64,000 nt of DNA from Bosea sp. AS-1 (GCF_002220095.1 NZ_CP022372.1:3072501-3136500), one strand, 5' to 3'; numbered from the stretch's first letter, positions 53,313-63,444 are shown. Numbers and translations: made by a program. The notes: a model not told the origin generated them from the letters alone.

Positions 53313-53828
53313 CTAGAGTCTCTTTCTCAGCACGAGGAGACGGACATCATCGGGGCACTCGTCAACCTCAAATCCTTGCTCGCGCTCAATCTCGATCGCT
53401 TCGTGATTTTGGCGATCCTCAAGCGATTCGATGATTTTCACGCCCTTGCTCTCGGCGGTCTTGCAAATATGCTTGAGTAGCTCCCAACCCACGCCTCTGT
53501 GCTTGTATTCGCTTCGGATCGAGATCGCGACTTCCCCTTTCTCCAAAGCGGCGTCGGCAGCGAGCATGCCAGCGGCGATGATCGTCTTCCCGTCATCGGT
53601 GAAAGCGACGAAGTTTTCGGTCTGCCGATCCTCAACCTTCGTCATGGCGGCCAAGCGATCATGCCCGACCTCCTTGACCGTGGTCAGAAAGCGGAAGCGC
53701 CGATCCTCGGGCGTCACATGCGTGAAGAATTCGGCCAGTCCTGCTTCGTCCTCGGGACGGGCTGGCCTCACCAGAAACCTGAAACCAGCGCGTGTGTTGA
53801 GGTAGCGGCTCAAATCGTCGGTCATCAT
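53313..53828 (-). CDS. GNAT-family acetyltransferase
   Basis: 171 residues. The acetyl-CoA loop is EYKHRGVGWELLKHI (Q/RxxGxG/A). The family includes the C-terminal domains of acetyl-CoA synthetase-like protein acyltransferases (VRPARPEDEAGLAEFF at the start is characteristic), so lysine acetylation or propionylation of enzymes is possible. ATG 53828 follows GGAGG. It is divergent from phosphoketolase, sharing its promoter region. Confidence 0.88.
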   Translation of the reverse strand: MMTDDLSRYLNTRAGFRFLVRPARPEDEAGLAEFFTHVTPEDRRFRFLTTVKEVGHDRLAAMTKVEDRQTENFVAFTDDGKTIIAAGMLAADAALEKGEVAISIRSEYKHRGVGWELLKHICKTAESKGVKIIESLEDRQNHEAIEIEREQGFEVDECPDDVRLLVLRKRL

Positions 53829-53978
53829 GAGATTTCCCTCCAATCGCTGCACGATCGAGAAAACGGCATTCGGCGGCTCGGCATTTCTGACGGGCCCCGA
53901 ACAGACCGACGCCATGATGATGTTGGATCATCGCTGCGCGGATCAATTCGTTCGTACACGCCGGGTGGTGGCTGCGCT

Positions 53979-53992
53979 TTGCTGAAGATCAA
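53979..53992 (+). promoter_or_regulatory. FNR/FixK-type site
   Basis: TTGCTGAAGATCAA, ending 63 bases before the phosphoketolase start. Confidence 0.6.
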
Positions 53993-54055
53993 AGCGCATG
54001 GCGAGCGCGGGTAGTATCGACTGCTTTTCTGAAGCCTCCTTTCTGGAGCACGGCA

Positions 54056-56446
54056 ATGAACTCTCGGGACAGCGATACCGTGACGCAATCGGCTCTGGGT
54101 TCCGAAGAGATCGCGTTGATGCAGGCTTGGTGGCAGGCCGCCAACTACCTCTCGGTGGCGCAGATCTATCTTCTGGACAACCCGCTGCTGCGCGAGCCTC
54201 TGCGGATCGAGCATGTGAAGCCGCGATTGCTCGGCCACTGGGGCACGACGCCGGGCCTGAACTTCATCTATCTGCACCTCAACCGCATCATAAGGGCTCG
54301 GGATCTCGACATCCTCTTCATCGCCGGACCGGGCCATGGCGCGCCGGGCGTGGTGGCGAACACCTATCTCGAAAGGACCTATAGCGAACTCTATCCAGAC
54401 ATCTCCCAGGACGAGGAGGGCCTCCAGCGCTTCGTTCGGCAATTCTCCTTCCCGGGCGGAATCCCCAGCCACGCCGCGCCCGACACGCCCGGCTCCATCC
54501 ATGAAGGTGGCGAGCTCGGTTATAGTCTCGCGCATGCCTTTGGCGCCGTGCTCGACAATCCAGGCCTCATTGCAGCCTGCGTCATCGGCGACGGAGAGGC
54601 CGAGACCGGGCCGCTCGCGGCATCCTGGCACTCCAACAAATTCCTCAATCCGACCGCCGACGGTGCCGTCCTGCCGATCCTGCACCTCAACGGCTACAAG
54701 ATCGCCAACCCGACCGTTCTGGCGCGCATCCCGCCTGCCGAGCTGGAGGCATTGCTGCGCGGATACGGCTACGATCCGCTCTTCGTCGAAGGCGAGGAGC
54801 CGGAAGCGATGCACCGGGCGATGGCGGCAGCGCTCGATATCGCATTCTCCAGAATTGCAGCGATCCAGCATCAAGCCCGCGCGGGGGCGTCGCACAATCG
54901 TCCGCGCTGGCCGATGATCGTGCTGCGCAGCCCCAAGGGCTGGACTGGTCCCAAGATCGTCGACGGGCTGAAGACCGAGGGTTTCTGGCGCGCCCATCAA
55001 GTACCGTTCAGCGACATGTCGAAGCCCGGCCATCTACAACTGCTCGAAGGCTGGCTGCGCAGCTATCACCCGGAGGAATTGTTCGATACGGCGGGGCGGC
55101 TGCGTGCCGAAATCGCGGCACTGGCGCCTTCAGGCGAAAAGCGAATGAGCGCCAACCCCCATGCCAACGGCGGAGCGCTGCGCCGACCCCTGAGGATGCC
55201 GGATTACACTCGCCATGCCGTGTCTGTGGAACGCCCCGGCAGCGGCAAGGCCGAGGCGACCCGGGTCATGGGGGCTTTCCTGCGCGATGTCATGAGGGCA
55301 AACGAGGTGAGCCGGAACTTTCGGGTCTTCGGTCCCGACGAGACCGCCTCGAACCGCCTACAGGCCCTCTTCGAGGTGACGGATCGGGTCTGGCAAGAAG
55401 AAATCCTCCCCGAAGATGAGAATCTCACGCGCGACGGCCGTGTCACTGAAATCCTGAGCGAGCATCTCTGCCAAGGTTGGCTGGAAGGCTATCTCCTGAC
55501 CGGTCGCCATGGCCTCTTTTCCTGCTACGAGGCCTTCATTCACATCGTCGACTCGATGTTCAACCAGCATGCGAAATGGCTGAAGACAGCCAAGGAGGTG
55601 CCCTGGCGCCGGCCGATAGCCTCGCTGAACTACCTCCTCACTTCCCATGTCTGGCAGCAGGATCATAACGGCTTCAGCCACCAGGACCCGGGCTTCATCG
55701 ACCACGTCGTAAACAAGAAGGCCGACATCGTGCGGGTCTATCTTCCGCCGGACGCCAACACGTTGCTCCATGTCACCGACCACTGTCTGCGAAGCTGGGA
55801 CCGGATCAACGTCATCGTCGCCGGCAAGGCCCCCTCGCCGCAATGGCTCGACATGGACGCCGCGATCAAGCACTGCGCAGAAGGCATCGGCATATGGGAT
55901 TGGGCAAGCAACGATCGCGGCGGAGAACCTGACGTGGTGATGGCCTGCGCCGGCGACGTGCCGACCCTTGAAACGCTCGCGGCGGTCACGCTGCTGCGCC
56001 GACATCTGCCCGAGCTGAAGGTTCGGGTCGTCAACGTCGTCGACCTGATGACATTGCAGCCGAAGTCTCAGCATCCGCACGGCCTGACCGATGCCGATTT
56101 CGATGACCTGTTCACCACCGACAAGCCGGTGATCTTCGCCTATCACGGCTATCCCTGGCTCATCCATCGGCTCGCCTACAAGCGGACGAACCATGCCAAC
56201 ATCCATGTGCGCGGTTACGAGGAAGAGGGCTCGACGACGACGACCTTCGACATGGTCGTGCGCAATCGGCTCGATCGCTTTCACCTCGTCGGCGATGTCA
56301 TCGATCGGGTGCCGAGTCTTGGCGCTCGTGCTGCCTACGCCAAACAAACGATCCGCAACAAGCTAGTCGAGCACGGGCACTATATCCGCGAGCATGGCGT
56401 GGACATGCCGGAAGTGAGTAACTGGCAGTGGAGCGCGACGGTATGA
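54056..56446 (+). CDS. xfp: Xylulose-5-/fructose-6-phosphate phosphoketolase
   Basis: 796 residues, thiamine diphosphate enzyme. Key segments: [28 protein letters not shown], the TPP/Mg motif [30 protein letters not shown] and the C-terminal [11 protein letters not shown]. It splits sugar phosphates with inorganic phosphate to acetyl-phosphate, feeding AckA and Pta encoded at 32.6-35.2 kb. Single-gene transcript behind a FixK-type site. Confidence 0.96.
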   Translation: MNSRDSDTVTQSALGSEEIALMQAWWQAANYLSVAQIYLLDNPLLREPLRIEHVKPRLLGHWGTTPGLNFIYLHLNRIIRARDLDILFIAGPGHGAPGVVANTYLERTYSELYPDISQDEEGLQRFVRQFSFPGGIPSHAAPDTPGSIHEGGELGYSLAHAFGAVLDNPGLIAACVIGDGEAETGPLAASWHSNKFLNPTADGAVLPILHLNGYKIANPTVLARIPPAELEALLRGYGYDPLFVEGEEPEAMHRAMAAALDIAFSRIAAIQHQARAGASHNRPRWPMIVLRSPKGWTGPKIVDGLKTEGFWRAHQVPFSDMSKPGHLQLLEGWLRSYHPEELFDTAGRLRAEIAALAPSGEKRMSANPHANGGALRRPLRMPDYTRHAVSVERPGSGKAEATRVMGAFLRDVMRANEVSRNFRVFGPDETASNRLQALFEVTDRVWQEEILPEDENLTRDGRVTEILSEHLCQGWLEGYLLTGRHGLFSCYEAFIHIVDSMFNQHAKWLKTAKEVPWRRPIASLNYLLTSHVWQQDHNGFSHQDPGFIDHVVNKKADIVRVYLPPDANTLLHVTDHCLRSWDRINVIVAGKAPSPQWLDMDAAIKHCAEGIGIWDWASNDRGGEPDVVMACAGDVPTLETLAAVTLLRRHLPELKVRVVNVVDLMTLQPKSQHPHGLTDADFDDLFTTDKPVIFAYHGYPWLIHRLAYKRTNHANIHVRGYEEEGSTTTTFDMVVRNRLDRFHLVGDVIDRVPSLGARAAYAKQTIRNKLVEHGHYIREHGVDMPEVSNWQWSATV

Positions 56447-56545
56447 AAGCAGCGTCGGCGACTGACCGGCGCCAAAGTCTCCGGGATTGCTACCCACTGG
56501 TCTTGGTGGATCTCATCTCATATTGCCTTTTGACAGGATAATCTG

Positions 56546-57535
56546 ATGCCTGCTCTCTTCTCGATGTTTTGGCCTGCCCGGCGGCGGTTCGACGATCTGA
56601 GCGCGCAGGAGGTTCTTTCCCTCGCGATCCTTGCGGAGGAAGAGGACGGACGCATCTACGCGGCCTATGCAGCCAACCTGGCTAAGGATTACCCGGCATC
56701 CGCCGCAATGTTCGATGCTATGGCGGCGGAGGAGAATGAGCATCGCACTTCATTGCTGGATCTCTACGTTCGCCGGTTCGGCCCTACGATCATTCCCATT
56801 CGCCGGGAACACGTCGAAGGGTTCTATGCGCGAAAGCCACTGTGGTTGGTCAAGTCGCTTCCGCTGGAGCGCGCCCGTGCCGATGCCGCCGACATGGAAC
56901 GACAGGCGGAAACTTTCTATCGGCTGGCGGCGGCACGCAGTACCGATGCGGAAACGCGCAAGCTGCTCGGAGACCTTGCTGCCGCCGAAGCAAAGCACGA
57001 ACGCAAGGCGCTGTCTCTCAAGGGTGAACTGACGAGCGGCGACGAAGGCAAGGCCGAGCAGGATCAAGCCAAGCGCCAGTTCGTGTTGACCTGGGTTCAG
57101 CCAGGCCTGGCAGGGCTGATGGACGGCTCGGTTTCGACCCTGGCGCCGATCTTCGCGACGGCATTCGCCACGCAGAACCCGTGGACGACGTTCCTGATCG
57201 GCCTATCCGCCTCGGTCGGCGCCGGCATCTCGATGGGGTTCACCGAGGCCGCCCATGATGATGGCAAGCTGTCGGGGCGCGGCCCGCCGTGGAAACGCGG
57301 CCTGGCCTCCGGCGTCATGACGACGATCGGTGGCCTGGGACATGCGCTCCCCTATCTCATCCCGCATTTCTGGACTGCGACCGCCATCGCGCTCTGTGTG
57401 GTCTTCGTCGAGCTCTGGATGATCGTCTGGATCCAAAACCGATTCATGGAGACCCCCATCGGACGGGCAATGTTCCAGATCATCCTGGGAGGGCTTCTCG
57501 TCCTCGCCACGGGCATTCTCATCGGCGGCGCGTGA
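56546..57535 (+). CDS. mbfA: Membrane-bound ferritin MbfA (ferritin-VIT1 fusion)
   Basis: 329 residues. The N-terminal ferritin-like domain (about 15-160) carries carboxylate/His iron ligands: AEEEDGRIYAAYA, AEENEHRTSLL and AEAKHERKAL. The C-terminal VIT1-type membrane domain (about 185-329) includes GLMDGSVSTLAPIFATAF. In Agrobacterium and Bradyrhizobium MbfA exports iron and helps peroxide resistance under Irr control; no clear Irr (ICE) motif is seen here upstream. Confidence 0.94.
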   Translation: MPALFSMFWPARRRFDDLSAQEVLSLAILAEEEDGRIYAAYAANLAKDYPASAAMFDAMAAEENEHRTSLLDLYVRRFGPTIIPIRREHVEGFYARKPLWLVKSLPLERARADAADMERQAETFYRLAAARSTDAETRKLLGDLAAAEAKHERKALSLKGELTSGDEGKAEQDQAKRQFVLTWVQPGLAGLMDGSVSTLAPIFATAFATQNPWTTFLIGLSASVGAGISMGFTEAAHDDGKLSGRGPPWKRGLASGVMTTIGGLGHALPYLIPHFWTATAIALCVVFVELWMIVWIQNRFMETPIGRAMFQIILGGLLVLATGILIGGA

Positions 57536-57550
57536 ACAAACGAGGCTCTT

Positions 57551-58096
57551 ATGCTGCACAATCCCGACAAGGCGCGATATGACAGGGTTAGCATCGCCTT
57601 CCACTGGCTGACCGCCGCGCTCGTCCTCTTGCTCTGGCTGATGGCTCAAAGCGAAGCTGTGCTGCCCCGCGAGTGGCGCCACGGCATGTGGTCGTTCCAC
57701 ATCACGACCGGAGCGGTCCTAATCTTCATCTATGGAGCGCGCCTGCTCTGGCTGATGTCGGCTGCCACGCGCCCCACCTCGGTCAACATCGGCATGCTTC
57801 GAATGGCGGAACAGGTCGCGCACGGCCTCCTATACGCCCTCCTCGCGGCGGCGCTCGTTCTCGGCGTCGTCAACGTCGCCGTGCGAGGCTGGGACTTATT
57901 CGGAATCGTGCAGGTACCGGGATTTGCCTCTGACGATCGGGCACTGCGACGTTCCATCAACGGCTGGCATGAGCTTGCCGCCAACGCGCTCCTCTGTCTC
58001 GCAGTCATTCATGCCGTGGCCGCTCTGTATCACCAGCTCGTGCGGGGCGATGGCCTGCTTAAGCGCATGTGGTTTGCGCGGCGGAACATATCCTGA
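57551..58096 (+). CDS. Cytochrome b561
   Basis: 181 residues, four membrane helices. Haem ligands are likely in SIAFHWLTA, FHITTG, NGWHELAANALL and VIHAVAALYH. It probably transfers electrons from the quinone pool, for example against superoxide. It starts 15 bases after mbfA and is probably co-transcribed with it. Confidence 0.92.
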   Translation: MLHNPDKARYDRVSIAFHWLTAALVLLLWLMAQSEAVLPREWRHGMWSFHITTGAVLIFIYGARLLWLMSAATRPTSVNIGMLRMAEQVAHGLLYALLAAALVLGVVNVAVRGWDLFGIVQVPGFASDDRALRRSINGWHELAANALLCLAVIHAVAALYHQLVRGDGLLKRMWFARRNIS

Positions 58097-58129
58097 TCGA
58101 TGGAAGTCGAGCGATTGCCGTAGGCACAC

Positions 58130-58873
58130 CTAGACCGTTCGCGCTGGCGATTGCCCCGTGAAGACGTATCCCACCCCGCGAACGGATTTGATTAGGACTG
58201 GCGAATTTTTGCCCACTTCGATCTTCTTACGCAAACGAGAGATCTGTGCATCGATCGCTCGGTCGAAAGCTTCGTAATTTCGGCCTTTCGTCAAGTTCAT
58301 CAGCGTATCACGCGAAAAAACGCGGCCGGGGTGCTTGGCCATCACCAGGAGAATGTTGAATTCTCCGGTCGTCAGCGCGACGTCCTCTCCTTCCGGCGTA
58401 ACCAGCCGACGCTCCCGGGGATCCAACATCCAGCCATTGAACCGGATGAGGTTCCCATCTTCGGTGTCGATTGTTTGAAGCGGACTCGGATGCTGCCGAC
58501 GCAGCACGGTGCGTAGCCTCGCCAGGACTTCGCGCAGGTGGAACGGCTTTGCGATGTAATCGTCCGCGCCCATTTCCAACCCAACGATCCTGTCCACGAC
58601 ATCATCCCGACCCGTCAGCATGATGATGGGCACGTCTGATCTGGATCGGATCTCGCGAGCCAACATCAATCCGTCCTCTCCGCTTCCGAGGATCAGGTCC
58701 AGCAAGACGATGTCGATCGCGTTGCGCTGTAGCGCGTCACGCATCCCCCGACCGTCCGCCACTGCGCTGACGTGGTAGCCTTCCTCCTCGAAGTAGCGGA
58801 TCAGCATCTGGCGGATGCGCGGATCGTCGTCCACGACCAGAACATGAGCGGCTCGGGGTGTCGGCTCAGCCAT
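58130..58873 (-). CDS. fxkR: OmpR/PhoB-type response regulator, FxkR-like
   Basis: 247 residues. Receiver domain 8-125 with phospho-acceptor Asp59 (IVLLDL), acidic pocket DDD (15-17) and KPF; the winged-helix output domain has RRLVTPEGEDVALTTGEFNILLVMAKHP. Divergent from the fixK-like gene, with a palindrome between them. In Rhizobium etli the OmpR-type regulator FxkR relays the hybrid FixL signal to fixK; the same three partners are neighbours here. The name rests on this arrangement. Confidence 0.75.
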   Translation of the reverse strand: MAEPTPRAAHVLVVDDDPRIRQMLIRYFEEEGYHVSAVADGRGMRDALQRNAIDIVLLDLILGSGEDGLMLAREIRSRSDVPIIMLTGRDDVVDRIVGLEMGADDYIAKPFHLREVLARLRTVLRRQHPSPLQTIDTEDGNLIRFNGWMLDPRERRLVTPEGEDVALTTGEFNILLVMAKHPGRVFSRDTLMNLTKGRNYEAFDRAIDAQISRLRKKIEVGKNSPVLIKSVRGVGYVFTGQSPARTV

Positions 58874-58906
58874 AGCGGGTTGTACCGGATTGGGCGGCGG
58901 ATCAGA

Positions 58907-58923
58907 TGTTACAATCCGTAACA
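58907..58923. promoter_or_regulatory. TGTTAC-N5-GTAACA palindrome in the fxkR-fixK intergenic
   Basis: A perfect 6-bp inverted repeat (58907-58912 and 58918-58923) between the divergent regulator genes, with a half-site-like GCTAACA just after it. It is a good candidate for the response-regulator binding site that activates fixK. Confidence 0.65.
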
Positions 58924-59012
58924 ATTTTGGACACACGCTAACACCCAGACCTTCGCAGCGCCACGCGTCGCCGCTTTCCTGCCCTCCTCAAATCGAAGCG
59001 GAGGACAGCGCT

Positions 59013-59765
59013 ATGCTCATCATGAATGCGACGTCCAACTTTCCTTCCGGATTGCCCATCGTCGCGAACGACGAACCAAAACCCGGCTTGCTGGGGCTGT
59101 TCAGTCAACAGCCCCTCGAAGCGTTCGGACGTGGCCAGACCATTTGCCGGGACGGCAATCCGGCCATGCATGTCTTCAAGATCGTGGCGGGGATGGTCCG
59201 CGTTTCCAAGATCCTCAGCGATGGCAGCCGCGTCATCACCGGTCTCTTCTATCCCGGCGAGATCTTCGGCCTTGGTCCGGATGAGCACTATCTCGGAGAC
59301 GCCGAAGCCGTCGGGGACGTGAAGCTCCGGCGGTTGAACCGGAGTCGCTTTCAGCAGGCGGTCGACAGTTCCGAACAATTGCGCCCCCAATTCGTCAACT
59401 GGCTGTGCCAGGAGATGGCGAGTGCGCAGGCTAGAATGGTCCTGCTTGCCCGCAAGAAGGCCGAGGAGCGCGTCTGCGATCTCCTGCTCACGCTCGCACG
59501 GCGCGCCGGAAACGAGCACGGCCCGGCCACTGAAATCGAAATCCCGATCAGCCGCGTCGATATGGCCGACTATCTCGGCCTGACGATCGAAACAGTATCG
59601 AGAACGATGACGAACCTGATCAAGCGGGGCGTCATTCAGTCCATCGCGCGCTACCGATTCACGATACGCAAGCCGGCGCTCTTGAGAAGCCTTGCCGACG
59701 GCGGGGACGAATACGATGATCTGCACGACGTTCCTCCCGGCCGACAGGCCATGCGAGCGCATTGA
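59013..59765 (+). CDS. fixK: CRP/FNR-family regulator, FixK-like
   Basis: 250 residues. Cyclic-nucleotide-type sensor fold (about 25-150) and HTH (179-208). The recognition helix has E193-x-x-S196-R197, the E-xx-SR set by which FNR/FixK read TTGAT half-sites. The N-terminus lacks the cysteine cluster of FNR, so it is probably not an oxygen sensor itself but is controlled at the level of expression. ATG 59013 follows GGAGG. It is the best candidate to bind the twelve TTGAT-type sites in this window. Confidence 0.85.
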   Translation: MLIMNATSNFPSGLPIVANDEPKPGLLGLFSQQPLEAFGRGQTICRDGNPAMHVFKIVAGMVRVSKILSDGSRVITGLFYPGEIFGLGPDEHYLGDAEAVGDVKLRRLNRSRFQQAVDSSEQLRPQFVNWLCQEMASAQARMVLLARKKAEERVCDLLLTLARRAGNEHGPATEIEIPISRVDMADYLGLTIETVSRTMTNLIKRGVIQSIARYRFTIRKPALLRSLADGGDEYDDLHDVPPGRQAMRAH

Positions 59766-59774
59766 CGGGGAATC

Positions 59775-61688
59775 ATGACGGCAGCGCGCGGCCCAAGGGC
59801 TATCAGCCAGAGGAGCCTGGACGAGATCGTTCAGGTGCTCGATGACGCCAATATCCTGGTCTATGAGTTCGATGGCAGGATTGTTCGCTGGAGCGGTGGC
59901 TGCGACGATCTATACGGTTGGACCGCCCGGGAAGCGCTCGGTCAGAATGTCCGCCAGCTCTTAAAGACTGAGTTTCCGCAGCCGCTCGATGTCATCCTGC
60001 GGGATTTGCACCGAGACGGAACTTGGAAAGGCGAGCTGACGCAGCGCCACCGGGATGGAAGGCGGATATTCGTCGTCAGCCGTTGGGTGGCTGTGATCAG
60101 GCAAGCGCCGGAAGACTCGGTCGTCCTCGCCACGAACATCGACATCAGCGATCTGAAGAACGCGCAGGCCGCCCTCGCCTCCCGCCAGTCACACTTGCTC
60201 TCGATTCTCGATACTGTCCCGGAAGCGATGGTCGTGATCGATGAAGCCGGTATCATGATGTCGTTCAGCAAGGCTGCGGAGAAGCTGTTCGGCTACACCG
60301 CCGACGAGGTCTGCGGCCGGAACGTCAAGGTCCTCATGCCCGATCCCGATCGGAGCCGACACGACGGCTATATCGGCCGCTACCTCGCGACCGGAGAGCG
60401 TCGCATCATCGGCTTCGGACGCGTGGTGACCGGCCAACGCAAGGACGGAACGACCTTTCCAATGGAACTTGCCGTTGGTGAGGCCGCCGCGAACGGCCAG
60501 CGCATCTTCACGGGTTTCATCCGCGACCTGACCAGCCGGCATCGGATGGAGGAGGAATTGCGGCAATCCCAGAAGATGGAGGCGATCGGGCAGCTCACCG
60601 GCGGAATCGCGCATGATTTCAACAATCTGCTGACGGTGATCAGCGGGAACCTTGAGATGATCGAGCGGCGCCTCGAAGATGGTCGCCTTCGGGAACTGCT
60701 ACGCGAAGCCCAGGGTGCGGCCGATGACGGAGCCAAGCTCACGGGCCAACTTCTCGCCTTCGGCCGGCGCCAAGCCCTTAACGCGAAGCTGACGGATATC
60801 GGGGAGCTTGTTTCGACATTCTCCGAGCTGCTGCGCAGAACCCTCGGCGAAACCATCGAATTGCAGACCGTCGTCACCGGCCATTCCCTGACGGCGCTCG
60901 TCGACACGACGCAGTTGCAGAACGCGTTACTGAACCTGGCGCTGAACGCCCGCGACGCCATGCCGCGCGGCGGACGCCTCAAGGTCGAGATCGCGCGTAT
61001 TCGCCTCGATCCTGACTATGTCCAGATGTACCCGCAGGTCCGACTGGGGGATTACGTCCTTATCAGCGTCTCGGATACCGGTGTCGGGATGACGGAAGAG
61101 GTCAAGCAACGGGCATTCGACCCGTTCTTCACCACGAAAGGCGTGGGCGCCGGAACCGGGCTCGGCCTCAGCATGGTCTACGGCTTCGCACGTCAATCCG
61201 GTGGTCACGTCCAGCTCTACAGCGAACTTGACGAGGGTACGACCGTTCGCTTGTTTCTTCCCGCTGCCAATCCGGTGTCCGTTCCCGACGCGGGCAACGT
61301 CGATCCTGTTCCCGCCGCCAAGCCCAGCGCGGACGAATGCATCCTGGTGGTCGAGGACGATGCGCGCGTTCGCAGGGTCGTCGTCGCACGCCTGGAGGAG
61401 GAAGGGTACCGCGTCATTCAGGCGGCCAATGCCAAGGAAGCGCTGTCGCTCGTGGCCGCGCACCCGGAAATCCGACTGCTCTTCACCGATATCATCATGC
61501 CGGGAGGTATGTTCGGCGATGAGCTGGCCAGGGAAGCTCGCCTTCTTCGTCCGAGCCTGAAGGTTCTCTTCACCTCCGGCTATGCCGAGCCGAGCCTCGC
61601 CGGACGCGAGCTCGGCGAAGGAAGCTGGCTCAAGAAGCCATATACTGCGCGGGAGCTGGCCTCACGGCTGCGCGGGCTGCTCGACTGA
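59775..61688 (+). CDS. fixL: FixL-like hybrid sensor histidine kinase with haem-PAS
   Basis: 637 residues, no membrane segment. PAS1 at about 17-125; PAS2 at about 140-255; histidine kinase with GIAHDFNNLL (His280) and the ATPase boxes NLALNARDAM, DTGVGM and GTGLGLSMVYG; C-terminal receiver (about 520-636) with FTDIIMPGG. PAS2 has His196, Arg202 and Arg216, matching Bradyrhizobium FixL haem ligand His200 and its distal Arg206 and Arg220 in residue and spacing. It starts 9 bases after fixK. It is predicted to sense O2 and phosphorylate its own receiver, then the FxkR-like regulator. Confidence 0.88.
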   Translation: MTAARGPRAISQRSLDEIVQVLDDANILVYEFDGRIVRWSGGCDDLYGWTAREALGQNVRQLLKTEFPQPLDVILRDLHRDGTWKGELTQRHRDGRRIFVVSRWVAVIRQAPEDSVVLATNIDISDLKNAQAALASRQSHLLSILDTVPEAMVVIDEAGIMMSFSKAAEKLFGYTADEVCGRNVKVLMPDPDRSRHDGYIGRYLATGERRIIGFGRVVTGQRKDGTTFPMELAVGEAAANGQRIFTGFIRDLTSRHRMEEELRQSQKMEAIGQLTGGIAHDFNNLLTVISGNLEMIERRLEDGRLRELLREAQGAADDGAKLTGQLLAFGRRQALNAKLTDIGELVSTFSELLRRTLGETIELQTVVTGHSLTALVDTTQLQNALLNLALNARDAMPRGGRLKVEIARIRLDPDYVQMYPQVRLGDYVLISVSDTGVGMTEEVKQRAFDPFFTTKGVGAGTGLGLSMVYGFARQSGGHVQLYSELDEGTTVRLFLPAANPVSVPDAGNVDPVPAAKPSADECILVVEDDARVRRVVVARLEEEGYRVIQAANAKEALSLVAAHPEIRLLFTDIIMPGGMFGDELAREARLLRPSLKVLFTSGYAEPSLAGRELGEGSWLKKPYTARELASRLRGLLD

Positions 61689-61714
61689 AGTTCCGTGCAG
61701 ATACGAGAGCATGC

Positions 61715-63301
61715 TCATGTCTTCACCGCGTGAGTCCGTGATCGCACGCATGCCGGACTGGGCCAAACCGCCGCAACTCCAGCCTGCAAGCCGATCGCTG
61801 CAAGAGCGGCAGCGGCGACAATGTCGATATTCTCCTGTGCCGAGATCCTCGTCCATTCGGTCGCAGCCCCATGCCGGGCAATCTGGTCGATCACGACGCT
61901 GGGGATGGCGTCGGAAGGATCACCGCGACGTTCCATGACCCGTTGCACGAGCGCCTCTTTCGGCGCCTGAAGCCAAAGGCCGCAGAATGGCACGCCGGCG
62001 CGCCGAGCCACCTCCCCGATCCGCTCGCGTTCGATCCGGCGGTCGAATACGGCGTCGGCGAGGGCGGCGTGACTCTGCGCCAACGTCATTTCAGCAGCCT
62101 GCATCATGGCGGCATAGGTGCGGGCTGAGACATCCGCGCCATAGGCATCGGCCGGTAATCGGGTCTCCGCAGGAACGCCATAGAGCTTCTTCCTAATCCG
62201 ATCGGTCGCGGCTATGCGGGCGCCCGGGGGCGGGCCCAGCAGGGGGGCGAGCCTCGCCGCAAGTGTCGATTTCCCCGAACCCGAATAGCCGCCGACCGCG
62301 ACCAGGACGGGAGGTCTGGACCTGAGGAGGCGGCAACAAAGGTCGAGATAGCCTCTCGCCTCGGTCAATCGGTCGGACACGGACCTCCCACTGTCGACCG
62401 CAACGACATGAGCCCGAACTGCGGCTCTCACCGCCATGAAGAACGGCAGCAAGCGGATTCCCCGCTCGTCGTCGACGGCGTCGAGATAGCGGTTGAAGAG
62501 GAGGTTGGCGAGTACTTGAAGATTCCGGTGCCAGAGGTCCATGAGAACGAAGGCGAGATCATAGAGAACATCCACGGTCGCCAGGTCCTCATCGAACTCA
62601 AGGCAATCGAAGAGCAACGGCTTGCCCTCGAACAGGCAGATGTTGCGCAGGTGCAGGTCGCCATGCCCGCGCCGGACCCTTCCCTCCCGGGCTCTCTGGT
62701 TGAGCAAGTCGGTATAGCGCGTCAGCGCTTCCCGGCAGCCCGCGATAACGGCTTCGACTTCGCCGCGAGGAAGAATGTCTGCGCCAGCGAGCGCGCGCTC
62801 GTTGACCGCGAGCACGCGCGCCATTCGCTCGGCTCCTTCGCCGTCCGTCGAGACGGAGGCAGTCCGATGAAGTCGTGCGATCACACCTGCGAGCTCGGTC
62901 ATGTCGGTCGCGGCAAGACGCTGCCGTTCGGCCATCCGGTCGAAGAGCCAGTTGTCGTTGAAGCGTTCCATTTCCAGGACGGCATCGACTAATTCGCCTT
63001 GGCCGTTCAGAGCGAGCTCCCCATTTCGTTCGCGCGTAATGCGATGCACCGCGTGATAGAGATCCGGAGCCGTCCGACGGTTCAGCATCAGCTCCTGCTC
63101 GCACATCGCCAATCGCCGTTCCGGCGTCGACAGATCGACGTAAGCCAGCTTGACTGCGCGTTTCAGTTTGAGGGCGCGGGATCCGATCAGCAGGACAACG
63201 GAGATGTGGGTGGAGACCAATTCGATCCACTCGCTGCCGCCACCGAAAACGTCGCATGAACCGAGAAAGCAGATCGTTTCATTCTGGCTGGCCATCTGCA
63301 T
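61715..63301 (-). CDS. Aminoglycoside-phosphotransferase-like domain fused to AAA kinase
   Basis: 528 residues. The N-terminal part (about 1-330) has the APH/choline-kinase-like catalytic loop GHGDLHLRNICLF and LLFDCLEFDEDL. The C-terminal part (about 335-505) is a P-loop kinase with [20 protein letters not shown] 63301 follows GGAG. Such fusions are found near stress-protein genes; the substrate is unknown and antibiotic resistance is not implied. It is divergent from a small gene with a FixK-type site between them. Confidence 0.85.
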   Translation of the reverse strand: MQMASQNETICFLGSCDVFGGGSEWIELVSTHISVVLLIGSRALKLKRAVKLAYVDLSTPERRLAMCEQELMLNRRTAPDLYHAVHRITRERNGELALNGQGELVDAVLEMERFNDNWLFDRMAERQRLAATDMTELAGVIARLHRTASVSTDGEGAERMARVLAVNERALAGADILPRGEVEAVIAGCREALTRYTDLLNQRAREGRVRRGHGDLHLRNICLFEGKPLLFDCLEFDEDLATVDVLYDLAFVLMDLWHRNLQVLANLLFNRYLDAVDDERGIRLLPFFMAVRAAVRAHVVAVDSGRSVSDRLTEARGYLDLCCRLLRSRPPVLVAVGGYSGSGKSTLAARLAPLLGPPPGARIAATDRIRKKLYGVPAETRLPADAYGADVSARTYAAMMQAAEMTLAQSHAALADAVFDRRIERERIGEVARRAGVPFCGLWLQAPKEALVQRVMERRGDPSDAIPSVVIDQIARHGAATEWTRISAQENIDIVAAAALAAIGLQAGVAAVWPSPACVRSRTHAVKT

Positions 63302-63444
63302 GACGTGTCTCCGGTCGAAGCACCACATTCTTCCCGCCCGGAGAAATCACCTTGATGCTCGTCAAGCTCGGCGGCCTGGCGTTCCCGAAATTTGAGCAGC
63401 ACCAGCGCTTCACGATGGCTCGTCTCGGGAGCCGGATATCATCC

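Noticed and set aside
53825..55033. Long - strand frame over the xfp 5' end
   Set aside because: Antisense to phosphoketolase and crosses the FixK-type site and promoter.
56447..56545. Irr-type iron control element before mbfA
   Set aside because: Only a vague AT-rich stretch; no paired ICE-like motif can be made out.
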